NCBI RefSeq assembly: GCF_028640845.1
Contig: NC_080546.1
Location: 53,579,409-53,643,408, forward strand
Direction of reading: 5' to 3'
Length of the DNA stretch: 64,000 bases
Source of the DNA: Ahaetulla prasina
Taxonomy: Eukaryota; Chordata; Lepidosauria; Squamata; Colubridae
Made by a program: the position numbers and the translations under genes. The notes under the pieces were generated by a model. The model had not been told where the DNA came from. It saw nothing but the letters and a program-made list of their open reading frames with translations, and ran no database searches. The stretch's first letter is position 1. Every line of letters starts with the position of its first letter. Below are positions 56,843 to 64,000 of the stretch, one piece after another.

Positions 56843-57361
56843 CCGTGATGGCGAACCTATGGCACGCGTGCCACAGGTGGCACACACAGCCATATCAGTG
56901 GGCATGCGAGCTCAGCTCCAGTGTATGCAGGCTTATTTTCAGGCCTTTTGGGCCCACCAGAAGTAGGGAAACAGGCTGTTTCCTGCCTCCAGAGGGCCTT
57001 GGTGGTGGTGTTTTTCTCACTCATCTGACTCCAGAGCCTCTCTAAGAATCTCTGGAGGCTGGGGACAGCAAAAAAGTCACTTTCTGTCCAACTGGAAGTT
57101 GGTAAACGGGCCATTTCTGGTCTCCAGAGGGCTCCAGGGGGGTGGGAAAGGCAGTTTTCACTCTCCCAAGACTGATAGAGGTGCTCTGGAGCCAGGTGAG
57201 AGAGAAAAACAGGCCTACTGGGCCATCACGTGCCAGGAGTGGGGGGAGTTGCGCATGCATGCATGGGGTGCATAGTATTATGGGTGTGGGAATGTGTGTA
57301 GGCGACACCCGCCCAACCCCCCCCTCCTGGCACACAATGGCAAAAAGGTTAGCCATCACTG
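56843..57361. mobile_element. Non-autonomous hAT element, GTGATGGCGAACC family copy 2
   Basis: The left end is CCGTGATGGCGAACC and the right end GGTTAGCCATCACTG. The flanks ACTTAGAA (56835-56842) and ACTTAGAC (57362-57369) match at 7 of 8. It is 519 bp long and GC-rich. It shares long interior blocks with the copy at 43007-43503 (GCCACAGGTGGCA, GGCATGCGAGCTCAGCTCC, CCTCCTGGCAC). Confidence 0.9.
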
Positions 57362-57630
57362 ACTTAGACCTTGTTTCACTTAACCAAGAATTAATTATAA
57401 GAACTGCCTGCTCAGGCAAGTGCATCAGGGGTGGTTTCTAAATTTTTTTACTACCAGTTCTGTGGGCGTGGCTTATTTTGTGGGTGTGGCTTGATGGTCA
57501 TGTGACACTGGGCGTGGCTTGGCGATCATGTGACTGGGTGAGAGTGGCTTGGCCGTCGTGACTGGGTGAGCATGGCCAATAACAATAAATAATAAAAATA
57601 ATAAACAAAGTATACAAAACAATAAGAGGT

Positions 57631-57990
57631 AAGAAAAACCAACTTTCACACTTTACACACACACACAACACAACACAACTGACTCACACACAATGTAAAA
57701 GCAGCTGCACTTCACCCAAAATGGCCCCTGCAACAAGCAGGAAACTCACACAGCCACAAAAAGCTCAAAAATCAACTTTCACACTTTACACACACACAAC
57801 ACCACACAATACAACTGACTCACATACAATGTAAAAGCAGCTGCACTTCACCCAAAATGGCCCCTGCAACAATCAGGAACCTCACACAGCCACAAAAAAC
57901 CTCAAAAACCAACTTTCACACTTTATACACATAAAACACAACAGAACTGACTCACACACACAGACACTCACACAAAATGCCACATACAGC
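57631..57990 (+). repeat. Tandem array, about 135-bp unit, 2.5 copies
   Basis: The landmark AACTTTCACACTTTA recurs at 57641, 57774 and 57911, giving periods of 133 and 137. Each unit contains a CA-rich run, AATGTAAAAGCAGCTGCACT and ATGGCCCCTGCAACAA. The third unit is truncated and more diverged. It lies inside the hAT element. Confidence 0.9.
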
Positions 57991-58108
57991 TTTGTGAGAT
58001 TCTGTGTGTTTGTGTAGTTAGAGTGAAACACTACAGAAACACACCAAATCTCAGAAAGCTGCACAAATATTTTATTTTATTATTTTATTTTATTTATATT
58101 TTTTAGAT

Positions 58109-58243
58109 CAGGGGTCTCCAACCTTAGTAACTTTAAGGTTTGTGGACTTTAACTCTCAGAGTTCCTCAGCCAGGAAAGCTGGCTGAGGAACTCTGGGAGT
58201 TTAAGTCCACAAGCCTTAATGTTACTAAGATTGGAGACCCTTG
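58109..58243. mobile_element. Palindromic hAT MITE, GGGTCTCCAACC family copy 2, nested
   Basis: The left end is CAGGGGTCTCCAACCTTAG, and the right end is CTAAGATTGGAGACCCTTG. The arms are near-perfect inverted copies over about 60 bases, meeting at CAGCCAGGAAAGCTGGCTG. Perfect 8-bp duplications TTTTAGAT are at 58101-58108 and 58244-58251. It is 135 bp long. It lies within the 57426-58924 element and is therefore younger. Confidence 0.95.
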
Positions 58244-59289
58244 TTTTAGATAAAAGTAGCTAAATTTAAAACTTCCTTAACTTTAAATTGCTGTCTAAAA
58301 ACCAACTCCTTAAAAAAACCCTAATTAACTATTTTTTAACAGTTTACTTACCCAATTGAGGCAGGCAGATTCAGTTGCTCACTGAGGAGATAGATTGCAG
58401 GCAGGCAGATTCAGTTGCTAGCTGATGCAACTGATTGTAGAAGCCATGGCTTTGCAAGCCTGAAAGGAGCAGCCATTATAGGTAAGTGAGGAGGGGGGAT
58501 TGGGTGGGCATGGGTGGGGACTGTTTTAAGATGTTGTAAAAAAGTGATTTTAAAAGCCTGCGATGATCAGGAAACTCAGCTGGGATGCCAGAGGAAAAAA
58601 AAGGTTTTAAAAGGCTCCTCTGACGATCCCAGGTGAAGTTGCCTCATTGCAGCCCAGAACCTCTTAAAAGGATTGTATTAACAAGCTCTTCAGCTGAAGA
58701 GCTTATAGAAAACATGTTTTTTAAAGGTTCTGGTGATCAGATAATTCAGCTGGAATCACCAGAGGAGCCTTTTAAAACCTTTTGTTTTTACAACCTCTTC
58801 AGCCAAGGGAACTGGTTGGGGGTGGTGGTGGCCAGCTGGGGATCGTAACCAGTTCTGCGAACTTGGCCAGATTTTTGCCAATGGTTCTCAAGAACCGGTC
58901 CGAACCGCTGGCAACCCACCACTGAAGTGCATAGATGAAAAAAATTAAATAATTCTCAAATTTCATACTTCCTGTAAGGAAGGACTTATTTCTTTGCAGT
59001 TGTCTTTTGTCTCCCAGAAAAACTAATTGGTATTCCATTAACAGTCAATAAAAAAGGCTAGAAAATATAAGTAAAAATGTTTTGATCTACCATGAGCATA
59101 CAAAGATTACCTGTAGAGAAGCACTTTGAGATTACATAATTTAAAAAACATCTAGTCAATCTCAAAAAAAAAGAAAAAGGCCTATGTGAAAACACAATTG
59201 CTCATATAGCATCTTTATAAATATCTATAGTATTAATATATTATATTTATATACATTCATTATAATATTATAATTCATTTTTCGTCCAC

Positions 59290-59343
59290 TTAACTGATTT
59301 TTTTTATTTTTTTTATTTTTTATTTTTTTATTTTTTTTATTTG
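59290..59343 (+). repeat. T-rich tract (SINE tail on the opposite strand)
   Basis: Runs of T with single A interruptions, i.e. the A-rich 3' tail of the minus-strand SINE that follows. Confidence 0.85.
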
Positions 59344-59593
59344 CATTTATATCCCGCCCTTCTCCGAAGACTCAGGGCGGCTTACACTGTGTTAAGCAAT
59401 AGTCTTCATCCATTTGTATATTATATACAAAGTCAACTTATTGCTCCCAACAATCTGGGTCCTCATTTTACCTACCTTATAAAGGATGGAAGGCTGAGTC
59501 AACCTTGGGCCTGGTGGGACTGGAACTTGCAGTAATTGCAAGCAGCTGTGTTAATAACAGACTGTCTTAGTCTGTTGAGCCACCAGAGGCCCT
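59344..59593 (-). mobile_element. tRNA-derived SINE with an L2-type tail
   Basis: From the right on the minus strand, GGGCCTCTGGTGGCTCAACA holds the A box, and CAAGTTCCAGTCCCACC near 59515-59530 holds the B box, together a pol III promoter. GTTGACTCAGCCTTCCATCC and TAGGTAAAATGAGGACCCAG form the body. The 3' end has the hairpin CCGCCCTGAGTCTTCGGAGA followed by A-rich sequence. That hairpin is the same as in the L2 copies here (for example 54003-54034), so the SINE was probably mobilised by L2 proteins. Confidence 0.85.
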
Positions 59594-59612
59594 CTGATGA
59601 GATAATCTAAGG

Positions 59613-59920
59613 CAGGGGTATCAAACTTGGTTTTATTGAGGGCTGCATTAGGATTGTGTTTGTCCTTGGGGGGGGGGGAGCTCGACGTCACTTATGTTGG
59701 CACATGTGGTGGCCCGAGCGCTTTGCCAGTGAAAATGGGCTCCTGAGCTCCGTTTTTGGCTGCAACGGATTCCTGCAATCCTCTGCCAGTGAAAACAGAG
59801 CTCAGGAAGCCCACGCTGTATTTGCTGGCAGAGGAACTATGGGCTGGTCCTTCGCTGTTTCCAGGGTGGTCCCACAGGCCAGATTTATCTGGCCCACGGG
59901 CCTTGAGTTTGACACCCCTC
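59613..59920. mobile_element. Non-autonomous hAT element, GTGTCAAACTC family copy 2
   Basis: The left end CAGGGGTATCAAACTTGG and right end GAGTTTGACACCCCTC show terminal repeats. The flanks ATCTAAGG (59605-59612) and ATCTAAAG (59921-59928) match at 7 of 8. It is 308 bp long, GC-rich, with a G9-10 run near 59668. Confidence 0.88.
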
Positions 59921-59932
59921 ATCTAAAGTATG

Positions 59933-60325
59933 CAAGTAGCCCTCACTTATTACCAATTGTTTTATGATGTTTTAAAGTTATAACAGTCACAGAATGGGTG
60001 CTTTACAGCCTATAAAGCACCCCAGCCATTGTAAGTGGTTGAACTGCTCCCCTGATAGTCATATGACCACATGTCAGGCAGGTTAGCTGCCTAGTGTTAA
60101 TCATGGTGTTATGTGGTCACGTGACCACAATTTGCAATATTTGTGCCAGGTTTTGGCAAACAATGCCCACTAAAATAAATGGTTTTTTTTAACAACCACA
60201 GAGTTCAGTGACTGTGGCATTTGTAAGAAGGACAGAATATTATATCTGGTAATGTGAGTGCTTTGCCTTACAAACGTAATGACTGTATTTCTAGTCCGAA
60301 TTAGTTGGAAGTTGAGAACTACTTA
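59933..60325. mobile_element. Element with AAGTAGCCCTCACTT / AAGTTGAGAACTACTT ends
   Basis: The ends are inverted copies with a few mismatches. The interior has ATGTGGTCACGTGACCACA near 60113 (palindromic) and blocks such as AACAACCACAGAGTTCAGTG. It shares end style with 16440-17390. No clear target duplication was found. Confidence 0.5.
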
Positions 60326-60329
60326 TATT

Positions 60330-62090
60330 TAAATGCCTCTTTCTTTTTCTGATGATGAAAAGAGCATAGATTCAACTAAATTCAAGATCTGAACCTGTCT
60401 TCCTCTTTATCTCCTCTAGACTAGGAGATAAAGGTTTAAGGCTCATATGGAATATTTACATTTACTAGCAGAAATACATATTATTTCATTATTTGATATA
60501 ATGAATATAGCTCCTGCATCCATAGAGCATTTGAAGTAATGTACTAAAGTTTAACAGAGAGAATAATTCTGATATCCCAAAATAGATATTCCATAATTAG
60601 AATGCTGCAAAAGAATAGGAAGTGTTCCACATAGAGAACAAAATTTATTTCCATGTAAAGACATTATAAAAGGAACTGTAAAATTATTGATAAATTCAAA
60701 TGGGAAAACGTGACATTTCAGCTACCATGGCTGTAAATCAATTAGGGCTTATTGAGAAAAATCAGCTTCGTTAACTAGGATTGAAAACCAAAATTGGTGG
60801 AATTTGGTCTGTCAAATGCACATCAGAGTGATCAGGTCACTGTGTAATCACAAGGAATTATAAGTATTAATGTATTCCAAGGTTTAATCAGATGTTAATA
60901 ATTTATATAAGTAGAATATAAATAAGTAGCATATTATATAATTAAAGGCAGATGATACTGTATGAATCTGGTCCAGTAATAGTTATATCAACAATCCTGA
61001 ATCAGCAGGTTTGCTACTATCTGATTCATTAATTAAAACCATTTTACTGCTAGGTCTGTGATTTTTTTTAAAGGACATCAAAAACACTAAAAATAAAAAC
61101 AAAACGTCATCCTAAATTCTATAGGTGTGTAGTACAGTTTTCTTTTACTGCAGTATCAAAAATTAAACTTTTAAATTTAGAAAGTAATGAGAGATTGTGT
61201 TAATGTCAAGTACACATCCAAAATACTTTTTAATGAATGAAACTGAGTAGCAATAAATTATACACTATCAAAAAGAAAAAAGTGAAAGAAAGCTAAATTA
61301 GCCAGAAGGGGTATTTTTTTTTTCAATAAAAAATATTTTTAAGTATTATTTCGCATAAAATATTAACATATAGTTTTTCAATCTCATTTTTGCTAATCAT
61401 TTTTTTTAAAAAACAGGTCCATCAATGTCATTTGTGCATTTCCCCCAACTGCATCAGTTTAATTTTAAATCAGTAAATAACAGAAAAGTATCTTCAGCAT
61501 TTTGTCATCTCATAGCACAACATTCAAAATATTTATTTATTTATTAATTCATTCAGTTTGATATGGACACCTATTTCCACAAGTGGAAGGCAAGCAATAT
61601 TCATACCAGAAACTGAATTGCTATTACAAAAGCCATAATAAATAATAGATTCATTTTAAGCTAGCTTTATGGTTACACATAGGATCTTATTTTAAATAAT
61701 GCATAAAAGCTGCATTGAAAATGTTGCAACATAGATGACATGGTTGATTTAAACCTCTTTCAAACCTAGGAATTAATACACCCTAAGCCTTTTACTAACA
61801 AATCTCTGATAAACTAAGTGTGCATAAGACATTTATTTAGGCAACATTTTTTCCATTGCAACAAATTAGATGGTCAGCCTCTACTATGTGACATGTGACA
61901 GAGGCATTCTGCAAGGGCACACAGCTGCCAAATTTGTAACTTTTTTTAACTTTAAAACTTGTGAATGAAAGTGTACAAGGTGATGGATGGAATTGCAGAA
62001 ATAAGAGCTAAATTTCATACATTATGGATATGTTTGTAAGAGAAGTATACACTTAGACCAGCACAGATAACTAACTGAACGTATAATATT
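60330..62090. other. No recognisable feature
   Basis: AT-rich sequence with short TTTA repeats near 61530. No coding or element signature. Confidence 0.5.
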
Positions 62091-62098
62091 TACATATA

Positions 62099-62341
62099 CA
62101 GTGGTACTTTGGTTCTCAACTGCTTTGAAACTCATCGAATTTGGTACTCAACCCATTTTGACACAACATTCTGGTACTCATCGTTTGTTGGTATTCAACA
62201 TATAAATTAGAACTTGTCGGTGCTGGCTGTGTTGTGACTCACTACAATATTCCTTATGGGAAAAAATTGTTGGTACTCATCATTTTTGATATTCATCATG
62301 CCTCCTGGAACCAATTAACAATGAGAACAGAAGTACCACTG
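62099..62341. mobile_element. TA-flanked inverted-repeat MITE (mariner/Tigger-like)
   Basis: The left end is CAGTGGTACTTTGGTTCTC, and the right end is GAGAACAGAAGTACCACTG. A TA dinucleotide lies on each side (62097-62098 and 62342-62343). GGTACTCA and GTACTCATC motifs recur inside. It is 243 bp long with no coding capacity. TA duplication and this end sequence point to Tc1/mariner-pogo type mobilisation. Confidence 0.85.
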
Positions 62342-62349
62342 TATCTGTT

Positions 62350-62575
62350 TTCTGTAAAGTAATATCTAAAAATCTGTCCATTTTGTGATTTTGTTTAAGT
62401 TCAATGCATAAGGCAGAATTCATCAAAGAACACAGCAGGGCAACTATTGTCACAATGTTTATTAGCACAGTAGTATTAATAATTTGTCCCATTAGATTTT
62501 TTTTAAAAAAATGATAAGATGCATCACTCTTTTAAAAAATCTTGTGCTCCAAAATAATATTGGCAAAAGGGGAGA
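62350..62575. other. No recognisable feature
   Basis: AT-rich spacer. No motif noted. Confidence 0.5.
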
Positions 62576-62579
62576 AGGA

Positions 62580-62818
62580 GGTATGGTAGCTCCGTGGTTA
62601 AAGGTGCTTAGCTTCTCAGCTGGAAGGCTGACAGCCAAAGTTCAAGATACAAAAGCCATACCATGGGGTGAGCTCCTTTTACTTATCCCAGCTCCTGCCA
62701 CGTAGCAGTTCAAAAGCATGCAGATGCAAGTAGATAAATAGGTACCACTTCTGTGAGAAGGTAACAGTATTATGTGCGCCTTGGCATAAAGTCATGCTGG
62801 CCACATGAACACGGAAAT
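62580..62818 (+). mobile_element. Sauria-type tRNA SINE
   Basis: TGGTAGCTCCGTGGTTAAAG (A box) and AAAGTTCAAGATAC (decayed B box, near 62636) form the tRNA-like head. The body blocks are GGGTGAGCTCCTTTTACTTA, TCCCAGCTCCTGCCA, TAGCAGTTCAAAAGCATG, AAATAGGTACCAC, GAAGGTAACAG, TGCGCCTTGGCATAAAGTCA and GGCCACATGAACACGG, in Sauria SINE order. The 3' BovB-type tail is truncated. Confidence 0.88.
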
Positions 62819-62935
62819 ATGATTATAGGAACAATATTATATTTTCAGTTTGAATGTGTTAAACGTACTGTAAATGTAAATGTCAGGAAAGGAATAACAT
62901 GAACAATACAAATATGAATTATCTTTCTAAAAACT

Positions 62936-63109
62936 GAGGGGGGGATAGGGCACGTGTGGGAGCCGTACATGCATCTGCAAGGGGCCACGCACGCATGTGT
63001 GGGGGTATGACGCATGCACAGCTGGTGTGCACGCATTCCCTTTTGAGGGTTCAGATGCACATATACGTGCGCACACTTTGGCCACTCAGTCCGGAAAAAG
63101 CCATCACTG
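62936..63109. mobile_element. Partial hAT element, GTGATGGCGAACC family
   Basis: GC-rich block ending CCATCACTG at 63109. Its interior (GGGGCCACGCACGCATG, CATGCACAGCTG) resembles the right half of 43007-43503. No left terminus or duplication found. Confidence 0.5.
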
Positions 63110-63119
63110 CCTTAGACAG

Positions 63120-63515
63120 GCACTTAAAGTAAAACGTTTACAAGAATGTTGCTGAGTATTCACTGTATTAAAGTATTTCATTCTGGTAGCTGTTTTGTGA
63201 GTAAAGATTTAAATTCTTCCTATAATATGTAATAATCATTTTGGATTTAATGGAAAAGCTACACTGCTAAAATCTGTTCAGAATCCAACAGATAAAAAGA
63301 GAAACATTAAAAAATGTTTCTTTCGCATGTACCTGAAAACCATCCGTCAACATCAATATTATATATGGATATAATGAATATTCAGATAATATAAAAACAA
63401 CTTTCAACTTCTTGTTTAGTATACTAGGTAAAAACTGACAAAATACAGATAGAAAAATATTTTCAGAAAATAAATTCTTTGTTTACAAAATTTCTATGGG
63501 TTTCTTGATTATATA
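63120..63515. other. No recognisable feature
   Basis: AT-rich. No motif noted. Confidence 0.5.
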
Positions 63516-63531
63516 TATAATCAGAGTATAT

Positions 63532-63678
63532 GTAGGTCTTTGGTTGTTCGGGTTTTCTCCCGTGTAAAATTGGAAGTGTCTTGGCAACGTTTCGACGAAG
63601 TCACTTCCAATTTTACATGGGAGAAAACCCGAACAACCAAAGACCTACATACAAACACCCGTGAAAACCTCAGAAAAC
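63532..63678. mobile_element. Fold-back insertion, probably two facing Penelope-like ends
   Basis: Perfect 13-bp duplications AATCAGAGTATAT at 63519-63531 and 63679-63691 bound 147 bp. Inside, 63530-63578 and 63602-63650 are inverted copies matching at 48 of 49 positions around a 23-base centre, TTGGCAACGTTTCGACGAAG. Read on the minus strand the centre gives CTTCGTCGAAACGTTGCC. That resembles the second half of a hammerhead ribozyme (GAAAC after a stem II CGAA/TTCG), a known feature of Penelope-like termini. The right arm alone extends further (CAAACACCCGTGAAAACC). The family is inferred, while the structure is directly visible. Confidence 0.7.
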
Positions 63679-63691
63679 AATCAGAGTATAT

Positions 63692-64000
63692 CTTTACAGA
63701 AAATGCAATTATATTAACTATTGGAAGCCAACAATTTTTAATGTTAATTTTCTTTTTTCTTTTTTGTAATATTTTTCTATTGAACTTTAAAATCAAAAGG
63801 ATAAAAATCTAATAAAAAATAAGAAAAATATAAACAAGAATAGAAAGTACAAAAAGGAAAAAAGAAGGGGAAAAGGATATAGATATCAGAAAATATATTC
63901 TGACGCAGTCAGAAAAGAAGAAAAAACCTCCTCCCTTTTCCAGCACCTTAAAACCACAGGACATGAAATTGATTTTGAAGAAACCAAATTAATCTCCAAA
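63692..64000. other. No recognisable feature
   Basis: AT-rich with an A/G-rich stretch at 63790-63935. No element or gene identified before the window ends. Confidence 0.5.

Larger units (their letters stand above)
57426..58924. mobile_element. Large non-autonomous hAT element (1.5 kb) with internal tandem repeats
   Basis: The left end CAGGGGTGGTTTC and right end AACCCACCACTG are related terminal repeats. Perfect 8-bp duplications AAGTGCAT are at 57418-57425 and 58925-58932. The left part has repeated GTGGGCGTGGCTT-like boxes (57462-57560), followed by a tandem array (57631-57990). A nested MITE (58109-58243) comes next, then a region with two or more copies of GATCAGNNAANTCAGCTGG (58565, 58735) and CTCTTCAGC boxes. 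The right end has GAACCGGTCCGAACCGCTGG. No transposase frame. Confidence 0.9.

Noticed and set aside
57641..57990. Regularly spaced direct repeats, considered as CRISPR-like
   Set aside because: The units are about 135 bases and contiguous, without unique spacers, and lie inside a hAT element of a vertebrate genome.
62580..62660. tRNA-like A and B boxes, considered as a tRNA gene
   Set aside because: No cloverleaf could be drawn, and the downstream body is that of a Sauria SINE. The same applies to 20603 and 59593.
1..64000. Endogenous retrovirus, hepadnavirus or bornavirus-like insertions
   Set aside because: I looked for paired LTRs and for protease, RT or capsid motifs of these groups and saw none. 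All RT-like motifs fit non-LTR LINEs.

Overview
The window looks like squamate reptile DNA, most likely from a snake, and is AT-rich, gene-poor intergenic or intronic sequence. The evidence is the repeat set. There are two Sauria-type tRNA SINEs. L2 LINEs are abundant, with the tail hairpin around CCGCCCTGAGTCCTTCGGGA. Two snake-type L3/CR1 LINEs run straight into AATAG-class pentanucleotide microsatellites. CR1, L1, R4/Dong-like and Penelope-like fragments are present, and there are many short hAT elements with 8-bp target duplications. No bacterial, viral or organellar gene set is present, and no complete host gene could be supported. The only candidate host coding material is a 60-nt exon-like segment on the minus strand (1331-1390), a weaker 31-codon segment (27574-27669) and an unassigned 158-codon frame (18544-19020).

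Layout. 1-8.8 kb: an old minus-strand L2 split by a plus-strand L3 LINE with an ATTCT/CATCC microsatellite, then two copies of one hAT family (6576-6813 and 8194-8499). 8.8-12.7 kb: nothing recognisable. 12.7-21.8 kb: two L2 copies, a CR1-like LINE on the minus strand, an element with an internal degenerate minisatellite, a tRNA SINE and a young CR1-like LINE. 23-27 kb: a Sauria SINE, a hAT element, and a 2-kb minus-strand L3 LINE carrying two hAT insertions. 29-34 kb: L2 and CR1-like fragments, a local duplication with a GC-richer insertion, large microsatellites, an R4-like fragment and two hAT elements. 34-42 kb: mostly bare sequence, with a Penelope-like tail, CR1 copies, a TA-flanked inverted-repeat element and a second copy of the young LINE.

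42.4-49.1 kb is the most structured part. A minus-strand L1 bounded by a 14-bp target duplication (13/14) is interrupted by a plus-strand L1-derived element of 2.7 kb (9-bp duplication) and by a hAT element (8-bp duplication). The inner element has an ORF1 but no visible ORF2. 53-56 kb: an L2, then the endonuclease and RT start of a CR1-like LINE that changes abruptly into the 3' end of an R4/Dong-like LINE. 56.8-60.3 kb: a cluster of hAT elements, one 1.5 kb long with tandem repeats and a nested palindromic MITE, plus an L2-tailed SINE. 62-64 kb: a TA-flanked element, a second Sauria SINE, and a 147-bp fold-back with a perfect 13-bp target duplication that looks like two facing Penelope-like ends.

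The elements are not a pathway. The visible relationships are parasitic: SINEs sharing LINE tails, non-autonomous hAT elements needing an absent transposase, LINE tails seeding microsatellites, and nested insertions that give relative ages. All identities come from reading motifs. No database search was possible.
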